From the NCBI GenBank assembly GCA_029240075.1, contig JARBTQ010000018.1, positions 1 to 53,853 of the forward strand: a stretch of 53,853 nucleotides of DNA, in the 5' to 3' direction. How positions within the stretch are numbered: position 1 is the first letter of the stretch; the number at the start of each line of letters is the position of its first letter. A program made the position numbers and the translations under genes. Below the pieces are notes generated by a model, which saw only the letters and a list, made by a program, of their open reading frames with translations, made no database searches and was not told where the DNA came from. This DNA is from Chlamydiales bacterium (GTDB lineage Bacteria; Chlamydiota; Chlamydiia; Chlamydiales; JARBTQ01). Positions 36,591 through 44,253 of the stretch are shown here, piece by piece.

Positions 36591-37026
36591 ATGATCCGCC
36601 TATTATTTGCTCTTGATACTTTATTAAAGCGCCATATATGAAATCGTTTATCAACCAATCTATTTTGGGTTTACATAAGGAAGAACCTTATTGTTTTCAA
36701 TAGATCTCTTTTGAAACCTGTTTCACAGAGATTTATCGAATCACTGCCAGTAAAGATTTGAAAAAGGCTCAATTTTTTTTAAGCCATTTTGCTTTTTAAT
36801 CTCTCTTTGAAGCTCTACAATTTGAATACAAGCTAAAATATTTTAAGTAACGTCTGAAATAAAATAGTTCAATAGGCTTTAATCCTCGTTGAAAATAAGT
36901 TTTAAATGGCAAAGTAAAATGAAAATACTGAGTTCTGGTGTTTAATTGGAGTTTATTTTATAGAGCCCATTATATAGGGGACATTGGTATAGAGTCCCTT
37001 AGGTATAGAACGTAGGAGGTTCTTTC
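36591..37026. other. Divergent intergenic region with repeat and phased TATAG motifs
   Basis: This 436-bp gap separates the F-box gene from the NSF-like gene. It holds a 72-nt repeat (36699-36770) and four TATAG motifs starting at 36959, 36973, 36988 and 37004, about 15 bp apart, just ahead of an AGGAGG ribosome-binding site at 37014-37019. I see no gene here. Confidence 0.6.
36699..36770 (+). repeat. 72-nt repeat flanking the NSF-like gene, upstream copy
   Basis: It aligns without gaps to 39969-40040: by my count 49 of 72 bases are identical, and about 20 of the 23 differences are transitions. It begins AATAGATCT and ends GGCTC. Both copies point the same way and bracket the NSF-like gene. 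Confidence 0.65.
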
Positions 37027-39819
37027 ATGTTTTCAAAAGAGTTAGGCCCAAGCCCAGCAAATAGCATAACAGGTAGCAACGAGCAATTTGATATTAACCA
37101 AACACAACCCAACATCAGTACAAAACAAGAGAATAAGGCCAGTTTTGTCATCTTAAATTTGCTAGCAGACTCCCAGTCAGAATGGTCTAACGATACGGCA
37201 GTCAGACTAAGTGAAAAAGACATGAAAAAAATCTACCCAGATGGTTATGAAAAGACCTCTTATATTCAAATTTCAAACCAGATTTTCAGAGCTAAAGTTA
37301 TTTCCTCAAAGCAAATGAAAGGACAGATTCTATTGAATCCAGACCAATTATTAGTGTTAGGAAAGACGACTAGCTCTGGGAGTAGCAGCTTGGATAGTGC
37401 TCAAAATAAAGTTGTAGTTTATCCAGCTCGAAAGAATGAGATAATTACCCATAAAATATCTAAAGTTGATTTCGATCTGACATTGGCTCAAACACGCTCT
37501 GCTGTCAGTAGAGGGGGAGCTCTAAAAGTCTATTCTAATGAAATTACAAAGTTTTTGAAGAAGAAACTAAGCAAAGAGTTTTTATGTGAAGGTCGTCGGT
37601 ATAGCTTCCAAACACCTCAGGGAATTTTTAATATTGTTGTAAAAAATTTAAATTTTGCTACAGACCAATCATCAGATTTAAAAAAAATATCTAACTTTGG
37701 GAAAGAAGTGCATTTGTTCGGAAAAATCGATAAGAAACATACAGAGATTTCCTTCAAATTACCAAATACGTTTCCTTCCTCAGATATTATGATTATGGAA
37801 AAAGCTGTATCTGACGAAGAAATAGAAAAATTATATTTCGAAGTAGAACTCACTGCATCCAAAGTCAATAAGAAAAGAGCTAGAGTAGACTTGCCCCCAG
37901 TTATATTAATTCAAAAGAGATCTATAGAGGAGGCGTTAGCTGAACATTATAACAATAAGTCATTAACTCTAAATCAAGGTTTCGAGATTGTAGAAAGTGG
38001 GCGTAGTTTCTTAGTTCATTTGAAAAGTGTGAAGTTAAATGCAGCCCATGGGGGAAGTGTTATAAATGATATCTCTGTTAATCAGGAATTCGCCTTTAAT
38101 TCAAAAAAAATAAATTTAGGTTGGCTTTCTAAAGATATCTGTGTTGTAGAGGGGGATCCCTATCAAACAGATGAGATAGAGCTAGCGATTGTTAAACAGG
38201 AAGATACGGGGCATTCAAAGAATTGGATTAACTTAGAAAAACTAGAAAAAAAGCTTCAATCAATGGAGCTATTGCTTGTACCTGGCCAACATTTTTACAT
38301 TGATGTTGGGCATCAAAAATATCTCATGAAGGTAAAAGAGGCAAAAGGGGAGGGAACATCTGCACGCATTCAACTATCAGCTGGTAAATCTTCTGATATA
38401 TCTCAACCTAATGGTGTACCGGCGATGAACGATGGGTTAAAGTTAGGCATATCGTTAACTAACGATGGTCTAAAGCAAACGACTTCTTGTTCAGAGATTT
38501 CTAGACCATGGAAGATTACAGGAAGCACAAGAGTAACAATCGATGAAAAAGAAAACGCCAATCTCAAGTTAATGCGTGATGGCTCAGCTAATAGCATTGC
38601 TAAAGTGGTTATAGATGTAACAAGCAGTGGTAGTGATATATCGCAAATGCCAGTTATTGCTCGAGAGAAGCTTAAGGACTTGGTTCGTAAAAGCTTAAAT
38701 AAGAAAGTTTTTTGCGGTTTTTCTTCAATCAAAGAATCTCAGAAGCACGAACTTAAATTTAAAATCAAAGAATTATATTTTAAAGACGGTAGTTCTGATA
38801 AGATTGGAAAAGGCCCTTTTCGTGCTCTAGGGCGCTTAGATGAGACTTCTGAAATTGAGTTTGCTACAACTGGCGAACTCAAGCTTGTGGAAGATGCTGA
38901 GCAATACAATATATATAAAAATGTTAATGATTTTGCTACAAATCTTAAAATTGGGGGGATGTCGGAGCAAATCAAAGACTTAATTCGCAGAATTTACTTC
39001 TCTCGAGGGTCTTTGCGTAATCATTATCGTGACTTAGAATTAACACCAGTTAGAGGAATGCTCTTATACGGGCCTCCCGGAACAGGAAAAACAACTTTAG
39101 CTCGTAATTTAGGGAAATTATTAGGCGTAGATTCCAATAATATTGTACAGTTTTCGGGGACCGAAGTACTTAACATGTATGTAGGGGGATCGGAAGATAA
39201 TCTCCGCGAAAAGTTTGGCGCAGCTCGTAAAGATCATAACTTGTATGGGGAGAAGAGCCCTTTACATTTAATCATTATTGATGAGATCGATAGCATAGCT
39301 CCATATCGAGATCGTGCAGGTGATCCTCATACCGCTAAGTTAACGAATGAATTGCTCACACAAATTGATGGTTTAGGACAACTTAACAACATTTTAGTTG
39401 TTGGGATTACTAATCGTCTTGATCATCTGGATGAGGCTGTGATTCGCCCTGGGCGTTTAGAGTGGCAGGTAGAGATTGGATTGCCTGATAAACAAGGAAG
39501 AGAAGAGATCTTTAAGATACATACAAGAACTATAGCTAAAAAGAACTGCTTAGGAAATGATGTTGATTTTGCTCAACTTGCAGAAAGAATAGGTGACGTA
39601 TCAGGAGCGATCATTGAGGGCTTAGTTAAAGAAGCGATTAGTTATTCCTTAGAACGTCTTAACGAGTTGATTGCGAAGAAGCCTGAGCTTAGTAATGATT
39701 TAGATCATGATTTTTCACAATACTCTGAAGCTGCTATAACAATGGCTGATTTTAATAAAGCGTGTGAAAAACTTTTACCTAAAGAGGATAGCTCTATTCA
39801 CTTGACTATGTATAACTAG
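37027..39819 (+). CDS. NSF-like AAA+ ATPase (N-domain-like repeats plus one D1-type AAA domain)
   Basis: The C-terminal third resembles the D1 domain of eukaryotic N-ethylmaleimide-sensitive factor: Walker A GPPGTGKTT (near 682-690), GTEVLNMYVGGSEDNLREKF, Walker B LHLIIIDEIDSI (near 746-757), QLNNILVVGITNR, arginine-finger segment RPGRLEWQVEIGLPD and SGAIIEGLVKEA. Ahead of it, residues 1-110 resemble the NSF Na barrel, and four segments (about 165, 290, 400 and 545) resemble the Nb subdomain. No second AAA domain (D2) is present. The start has AGGAGG seven bases upstream. NSF disassembles SNARE complexes; a host-directed role in vesicle fusion is inference. A CDC48-like ancestor is the main alternative. 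Confidence 0.85.
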   Translation: MFSKELGPSPANSITGSNEQFDINQTQPNISTKQENKASFVILNLLADSQSEWSNDTAVRLSEKDMKKIYPDGYEKTSYIQISNQIFRAKVISSKQMKGQILLNPDQLLVLGKTTSSGSSSLDSAQNKVVVYPARKNEIITHKISKVDFDLTLAQTRSAVSRGGALKVYSNEITKFLKKKLSKEFLCEGRRYSFQTPQGIFNIVVKNLNFATDQSSDLKKISNFGKEVHLFGKIDKKHTEISFKLPNTFPSSDIMIMEKAVSDEEIEKLYFEVELTASKVNKKRARVDLPPVILIQKRSIEEALAEHYNNKSLTLNQGFEIVESGRSFLVHLKSVKLNAAHGGSVINDISVNQEFAFNSKKINLGWLSKDICVVEGDPYQTDEIELAIVKQEDTGHSKNWINLEKLEKKLQSMELLLVPGQHFYIDVGHQKYLMKVKEAKGEGTSARIQLSAGKSSDISQPNGVPAMNDGLKLGISLTNDGLKQTTSCSEISRPWKITGSTRVTIDEKENANLKLMRDGSANSIAKVVIDVTSSGSDISQMPVIAREKLKDLVRKSLNKKVFCGFSSIKESQKHELKFKIKELYFKDGSSDKIGKGPFRALGRLDETSEIEFATTGELKLVEDAEQYNIYKNVNDFATNLKIGGMSEQIKDLIRRIYFSRGSLRNHYRDLELTPVRGMLLYGPPGTGKTTLARNLGKLLGVDSNNIVQFSGTEVLNMYVGGSEDNLREKFGAARKDHNLYGEKSPLHLIIIDEIDSIAPYRDRAGDPHTAKLTNELLTQIDGLGQLNNILVVGITNRLDHLDEAVIRPGRLEWQVEIGLPDKQGREEIFKIHTRTIAKKNCLGNDVDFAQLAERIGDVSGAIIEGLVKEAISYSLERLNELIAKKPELSNDLDHDFSQYSEAAITMADFNKACEKLLPKEDSSIHLTMYN

Positions 39820-39823
39820 TTTT

Positions 39824-39862
39824 AATAGACCTCTTGCAAAACTCTTTTTGCAGAGGTCTATT
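39824..39862. repeat. Palindromic MITE-like element
   Basis: The left arm AATAGACCTCTTGCAAAA (39824-39841) and right arm TTTTTGCAGAGGTCTATT (39845-39862) are near-perfect inverse copies with a three-base loop. A half copy, TGCAAGAGGTCTA, follows at 39884-39896. It lies 5 bp after the NSF-like stop and could also act as a terminator. A related palindrome is at 40175-40212. Confidence 0.7.
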
Positions 39863-39968
39863 CAACTAAACACTATAAAGTAGTGCAAGAGGTCTAAATT
39901 TTATGACACTCTTGTTTACCCGTACAAACTGAGAAATAATTTTTCTTCTAAACAGAAATCCTTTTCTT

Positions 39969-40040
39969 AATAGATCTTTTTCAAAACTTATCTCGCAGAG
40001 ATCTGCCGAGCCATCGATAATAAAGCTTCCAGAGAAGCTC
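39969..40040 (+). repeat. 72-nt repeat flanking the NSF-like gene, downstream copy
   Basis: This is the partner of 36699-36770, in direct orientation and ungapped. It begins AATAGATCT and ends GAAGCTC. It sits between palindromic elements in the 438-bp gap after the NSF-like gene. Confidence 0.65.
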
Positions 40041-40059
40041 GATGCTTCCAGAACCGTTC

Positions 40060-40179
40060 CTATTGTAAATTCATCGTTAATTTTTCATGCAGATAATGTA
40101 CTATCACCAACCTAAAGAGAAAAAATGGTAATTTGCGCTTATTTTGCATTTCTATGGAAACATATGTAATTTACAATAG
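40060..40179. repeat. 120-bp unit with 12-bp terminal inverted repeats
   Basis: CTATTGTAAATT (40060-40071) and AATTTACAATAG (40168-40179) are perfect inverted repeats enclosing 96 non-coding bases. The right end overlaps the palindrome at 40175-40212. The shape is that of a miniature inverted-repeat element, with no transposase inside. Confidence 0.55.
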
Positions 40180-40212
40180 AACTCTTGCAAATCTCTTTTG
40201 CAAAAGTCTATT
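40175..40212. repeat. Palindromic MITE-like element, second copy
   Basis: AATAGAACTCTTGCAAAT and TCTTTTGCAAAAGTCTATT form an inverted repeat closely related to the element at 39824-39862. It ends 45 bp before the next gene. Confidence 0.65.
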
Positions 40213-40257
40213 AAAGTAAATAATATAGGGTTATCAAACTAATCTAGTGGTGAAAAA

Positions 40258-40848
40258 ATGATGAAAGTGAGTTTGGGTAATTTAGAAAATGGGTTAAGGT
40301 GCAGTCCTATAGAGCATTTTAGGGAGCAAGGGGGATTTGAAATGCGTTCCTACATAGCAGATTATGAAGAAGCTTATAAATGGTTAATGCATAATGCTTC
40401 TAATAAAGGCGATTATAAATTTGAAGATCGCATTTATCAACCAAAAGATGCTTCCCAGGTTTTTGATTTAAACAATAAATTTACTCGTATTCGTGTATAT
40501 AGCAAAACAAATTGGAACCAGATGCCAGTAGAATTGATACATAAGAATAGAAAAATGCATAGTATTGCACAAGATGCTATAGAGAGTTTTTTGGATATCT
40601 TAGGTGCCGAAGAGAGAATTAAACATGATTATGAGCTTAAACTAAAATTTAGTCGTACAGGTTTAGAATTCTCTTACGAAAATGGCTTAGTAATGATCTT
40701 TCTAGAAAAAGTTGATGGTTTGCCTCCTACAATTGAGATGATTTCCAAAAAAGAATCTTTAATAAAGGAAATTTTTCAACATGTAGGCGCTAACGAAATA
40801 TTAAAGGACTCTATTCCCGAGCTTGTTGCAAAGGCAAGAAAACTATAA
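40258..40848 (+). CDS. Hypothetical protein, 196 aa
   Basis: I do not recognise this protein. It is a mixed alpha/beta, soluble protein with no signal peptide or membrane span. Segments such as YADYEEAYKWLMHN-like helices, a strand-rich middle (KFTRIRVYSKTNWNQM) and a charged helical end are visible, but no catalytic pattern. Tandem ATG codons open the frame and the ribosome-binding site is weak. It follows the palindromic elements and ends 15 bp from the convergent transglutaminase-like gene, at the right border of the accessory block. Confidence 0.68.
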   Translation: MMKVSLGNLENGLRCSPIEHFREQGGFEMRSYIADYEEAYKWLMHNASNKGDYKFEDRIYQPKDASQVFDLNNKFTRIRVYSKTNWNQMPVELIHKNRKMHSIAQDAIESFLDILGAEERIKHDYELKLKFSRTGLEFSYENGLVMIFLEKVDGLPPTIEMISKKESLIKEIFQHVGANEILKDSIPELVAKARKL

Positions 40849-40863
40849 ATTAAAGCTTAGAGT

Positions 40864-42423
40864 CTACCCGCTGCTTTTTAGAAGAAGAGCTAATCGTAGC
40901 TGTTTTAGATCGTTTGGGTAATAGTTTTTAGCACTTGTGAGCTGCTCCGCTATTTTTAAATGGAACCAAGCATTTTTGTAATCGTATCTTATAAAATAGA
41001 GCTCTGCCAAATAGTATTCAACACTAGGATTGGAGCTATCAAGATGATGGTACTGTATTAATGCTTCAATAGCTTCTTTTCCACCCCCTAGGCTTGCGCA
41101 TAAACTACCTAATTCCAACCACCCATCTTTGAATTTAGGGTAAATTTTAAGTAGATCTTTGAGTTTTTCTTTTTGTAAAAGCTGTTTGGTACGATCTTCA
41201 CCAATTGGTTCTAAGAGAATAAGGAGCCCTTGTTCGTTAACATGTCCTTCTAAATAGTCTTGTGGGGAATGGGAGTCATGAATGGAGTCGCCTTCTTTTT
41301 CTACTATGGATTCTTTTAATAATCGTTTACCTTCTTCCTCCTGGTTATTGAAGACATAGCTATAACCTAAAAGTTCTTTCAATCTCATACTATGCGAGTC
41401 AAGATAATTTAAGGCTTTTTCATACCAGTGAATAGCGTTACCAAATTCTTTGTTATGAATAGCTTGGGATGCTTGGTTATAAAAAACCATACCTATAACA
41501 GATTTTATGCTGTGGGATGTTAATCTATAAGTATTTACATCCATATAGTTTTCTGTAGGTATATGGATACCCCGAGCTGTTGTTTCAATATTGGTAAGTT
41601 GGCCTTCTCCTCTATAACGGATATAGATATGCCCAGGTGGAGTTACAATTTCTAGGGGAATATTTAATCGCTGTGCTAGGCAGATATATAATGTAGAAAC
41701 TCCTAAGCAAACGCCTCGGTGACTATCTAAAACAGTCGGCAAAACAGTATATTGTTCAATTTGTGAAGTTGATAGCGAATAAGGAGGGAATCTAAACTGT
41801 AAGTCTTTGAATATAAGATGATTTAAAGCTTTTAGAATGTCTTGAATATTTTCACTGCCTTTAGCATAGGCTTGGACTTGTAATGCCATAATATCCAGCA
41901 GTGCCTCATAGTAATGAATATAGGCAACTTTGTCCTGGTTATCGGGTAGTTGAGTAATAAGTATTGCTCGAGCTAAGTCTACTTCATAATCTGGTAATTT
42001 TAAAATTTCTTCTTCTGTAAGGGCATAATGACCTTTTAACTTATGATGTGCTAAGTGTTTTGCTAACGATTCGATGGCTACCCAATCTTCTTCAGAAAAA
42101 AGGGGAACTATTTTGAATTTTTGAGGCTCTAAAATAGTTGCTAAAAGTTCTACTCCCGCTTGTGATAAAGCAGAAATTTCGATAGGAGCTTTGTCTGTTA
42201 TCAATTTGGCGTTAGGCTTACGTATCAATTCTTTTACGTACTGCAAGCACTCTTTGCTAAGATTACTACTCGGATAGAGGAGATAAAAAGCTAGATGTTG
42301 AGAGATTGAATACTCATCAAGAGAATTATAAATCTTCTGCTCGTGGCTTCTAGCCTGAGGCATGCAAAAAGCAGGAAAAGCTAGATAACATCCTATAAGG
42401 CATATAGTCAAAAAAGATTGCAT
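40864..42423 (-). CDS. Secreted transglutaminase-like/TPR protein
   Basis: Residues 1-22 are a signal peptide (MQSFLTICLIGCYLAFPAFC). A transglutaminase-like domain in the first half has the Cys of HRGVCLGVSTLY, the His of PPGHIYIRY and the acidic NIETTARG, an arrangement that resembles the Cys-His-Asp/Glu triad of the Transglut_core2/SirB1 family. The C-terminal half (about residues 325-510) holds TPR repeats (NAIHWYEKALNYL, KFKDGWLELGSLCASLGGGK, VEYYLAELYFIRYDYKNAW). It is probably periplasmic. Possible roles are peptide hydrolysis or envelope protein handling; the substrate is unknown. It lies 117 bp downstream of adk on the same strand. Confidence 0.82.
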   Translation of the reverse strand: MQSFLTICLIGCYLAFPAFCMPQARSHEQKIYNSLDEYSISQHLAFYLLYPSSNLSKECLQYVKELIRKPNAKLITDKAPIEISALSQAGVELLATILEPQKFKIVPLFSEEDWVAIESLAKHLAHHKLKGHYALTEEEILKLPDYEVDLARAILITQLPDNQDKVAYIHYYEALLDIMALQVQAYAKGSENIQDILKALNHLIFKDLQFRFPPYSLSTSQIEQYTVLPTVLDSHRGVCLGVSTLYICLAQRLNIPLEIVTPPGHIYIRYRGEGQLTNIETTARGIHIPTENYMDVNTYRLTSHSIKSVIGMVFYNQASQAIHNKEFGNAIHWYEKALNYLDSHSMRLKELLGYSYVFNNQEEEGKRLLKESIVEKEGDSIHDSHSPQDYLEGHVNEQGLLILLEPIGEDRTKQLLQKEKLKDLLKIYPKFKDGWLELGSLCASLGGGKEAIEALIQYHHLDSSNPSVEYYLAELYFIRYDYKNAWFHLKIAEQLTSAKNYYPNDLKQLRLALLLKSSG

Positions 42424-42495
42424 GTCATTAACTCTCAGAAATTCTGTATTTACATTTCAAGCATAGGATAAGCTTAGGATAAGCTATTATTAACT

Positions 42496-42528
42496 CTAAA
42501 AGGGGAAAGGTTAATTAACCCCTTTTAG
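42496..42528 (-). terminator. Inverted repeat downstream of adk
   Basis: CTAAAAGGGG (42496-42505) and CCCCTTTTAG (42519-42528) form a perfect 10-bp stem just past the adk stop on the minus strand. The T run after it is weak, so it may be an attenuated or factor-assisted terminator. Confidence 0.5.
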
Positions 42529-42540
42529 TTAGATTGTAGA

Positions 42541-43173
42541 CTAGATGGCTAATTTTGCACTAAGAGTTTGCAAAACGTCCCTCACTACATATAATGGATG
42601 CTGCAGCGCATTTATTTTATACACAAGATTTTCAGGATAGTTTTTTAATACTTTAGCAGTGTCCTCATTATAAACACGAAATCTTGTGCGCAAGACATTA
42701 GTGTCGATGTCATCTTTTCTACCCTCTTCTTTAGCTCTTTTTTGCAGTCTTTTTACTAGTTCATCCTCATTGCTAATGTCAAGAACGACAATAGCTTTAA
42801 TTTCCGCATAAGGCTCTAATAAGCTAATTTGATTTTCTGTTCTAGGTAAACCATCTAAGAGAAGCATTTGTTTTTCTGGAAGATAGCGGTTGGTAGCTAC
42901 TAGACCAGATACATAATGTTTCCATATGGTAATAACAGCATCGTCAGGTACTAAAAGTCCTTGTTGAGAATAACTTTGGCAAAATTGTCCTATAGCAGAG
43001 CTTGAAGGAATGCCGCGAAAAATATCTCCAGATGAAAGATGGTAATGCCCAGTTAATTGTGCTAACGACTTTCCAAGTGTCCCTTTACCAGAACCAGGAG
43101 CTCCAAATAATAAGATACAAGGAAATTTTTTTCTGTAATCCAATAATTCAGAAAGATTTAAATTTTGAACCAT
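42541..43173 (-). CDS. adk: Adenylate kinase
   Basis: Adk balances ATP, ADP and AMP. The P-loop LLFGAPGSGKGTLGKSLAQ, the AMP-binding segment HLSSGDIFRG, LLLDGLPRTENQ (family DGFPR) and the later KRLQKRAKEEGRKDDID with RTRFRVYNE are diagnostic. At 210 residues it is a long-type enzyme by position, although the LID is short and shows no zinc cysteines. The gene stands between the tRNA-Pro and the transglutaminase-like gene. Confidence 0.95.
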   Translation of the reverse strand: MVQNLNLSELLDYRKKFPCILLFGAPGSGKGTLGKSLAQLTGHYHLSSGDIFRGIPSSSAIGQFCQSYSQQGLLVPDDAVITIWKHYVSGLVATNRYLPEKQMLLLDGLPRTENQISLLEPYAEIKAIVVLDISNEDELVKRLQKRAKEEGRKDDIDTNVLRTRFRVYNEDTAKVLKNYPENLVYKINALQHPLYVVRDVLQTLSAKLAI

Positions 43174-43204
43174 AAGGTTTATCCTTAAAATTTAGATTAG
43201 ATAC

Positions 43205-43233
43205 TTGCATAAAATAAAAATAATCTGTATATT
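43205..43233 (+). promoter_or_regulatory. Sigma-70-type promoter for tRNA-Pro
   Basis: TTGCAT (43205-43210) and TATATT (43228-43233) are separated by exactly 17 bases. The mature tRNA starts 22 bp beyond the -10 box, which leaves room for a short leader. Confidence 0.6.
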
Positions 43234-43254
43234 ACAGAGCATATTTAGCTTATT

Positions 43255-43329
43255 CGGAGCATAGCGCAGCTTGGCTAGCGCGGCTGCTTTGGGAGCAGTA
43301 GGTCGGGGGTTCGAATCCCTCTGCTCCGA
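43255..43329 (+). tRNA. tRNA-Pro (anticodon UGG)
   Basis: A complete 75-nt cloverleaf: acceptor CGGAGCA paired with TGCTCCG, D stem GCGC/GCGC, anticodon stem GCTGC/GCAGT around loop TTTGGGA (anticodon TGG), a five-base variable loop, T stem GGGGG/CCCTC with loop TTCGAAT, and discriminator A. CCA is not encoded. It lies head-on to the def gene, 7 bp apart. Confidence 0.97.
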
Positions 43330-43336
43330 ATCCCTT

Positions 43337-43912
43337 TTACTTCCCTTCGCTCTTATTCATTAAGTAATATTTCTTTTTAATTAATTGTAACTCTTTTTCT
43401 AGTTTTTTGCGGTCTTTCTGAGATGCTCGATCAATATGTAAAACACCATTTAAGTGGTCATTTTCGTGCATGACAGAGCGAGCCTGATACCCAGTTAAAG
43501 TTTTGCTAAAAATATTTCCTTTTAGGTCCATTGCTTCTACTGTTATGGCTGTTGGGCGAACAACGGGTACCCTAAGTCCCGGAACTGATAGGCAACCCTC
43601 CATTTCAAAACAATACTCCATGCTAGGATTACTTAACTTAGGATTGATGAAAACTGTAACACGAGAGGGATCGCGAGCTGATAATTTCTCTGTTGTAGAG
43701 CGATTGTGTTCCTCTTCATACAGATAAAGATCAATAATAAAAAAGCGTTGAGATACTTTGATCTGTGGAGCAGCTAATCCTCCTCCGTCATTATCATACA
43801 TAAATTCGATCATCTGAGGGATGATCTCTTTTAATTCTGACGAAATATTATCGATAGGGTCCGCCTTGCGTCGTAAAACAGGGTCACCGTAGTAAGCAAG
43901 TTGCATTGCCAT
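43337..43912 (-). CDS. def: Peptide deformylase
   Basis: Def removes the formyl group from new proteins. All three metal and active-site motifs are present: GGGLAAPQI, EGCLSVPG (metal Cys) and MHENDHLNG (HExDH, two metal His and the catalytic Glu). At 191 residues it is normal. The gene follows secG by 21 bp and completes the probable tpiA-secG-def transcript, which ends facing tRNA-Pro. Confidence 0.96.
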   Translation of the reverse strand: MAMQLAYYGDPVLRRKADPIDNISSELKEIIPQMIEFMYDNDGGGLAAPQIKVSQRFFIIDLYLYEEEHNRSTTEKLSARDPSRVTVFINPKLSNPSMEYCFEMEGCLSVPGLRVPVVRPTAITVEAMDLKGNIFSKTLTGYQARSVMHENDHLNGVLHIDRASQKDRKKLEKELQLIKKKYYLMNKSEGK

Positions 43913-43933
43913 ATTATAAGCTCCTTTCTCATG

Positions 43934-44239
43934 CTAAGAATTTTGTTGTGGAACCTGTTGCCACTGAGATTTATTCAAATCATTCTTTTCTTGCTTTTTT
44001 CCTAAAGCTGTTGTCCACAACGATAGTAAAAGGCAAAAAGTCATAAAAATAGCAATGAGCCAAGCTGTAAACTTTTTTAAAACTTCAGCAGTGGATGCTC
44101 CAAAAAGTGAGTCTCCTGCATCTCCTCCAAAGGAAGCTCCTAGCCCCATGCTTTTGCTTTCTTGCACTAAAATTGTGAGGCATAAAATTGCACTCAAGGC
44201 TAAAAATAGGAACAAACAAAAATAATAAAAAAATGTCAT
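43934..44239 (-). CDS. secG: Protein translocase subunit SecG
   Basis: This 101-residue protein has two membrane spans (about residues 1-25 and 50-75) joined by the conserved SecG loop VQESKSMGLGASFGG followed by LFGASTAEVLKKFT, with a charged cytoplasmic tail. SecG assists SecYE in protein export. It lies 14 bp after tpiA and 21 bp before def, in the same direction, so the three are probably co-transcribed. Confidence 0.93.
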   Translation of the reverse strand: MTFFYYFCLFLFLALSAILCLTILVQESKSMGLGASFGGDAGDSLFGASTAEVLKKFTAWLIAIFMTFCLLLSLWTTALGKKQEKNDLNKSQWQQVPQQNS

Positions 44240-44253
44240 AAGTATAAATAAAC

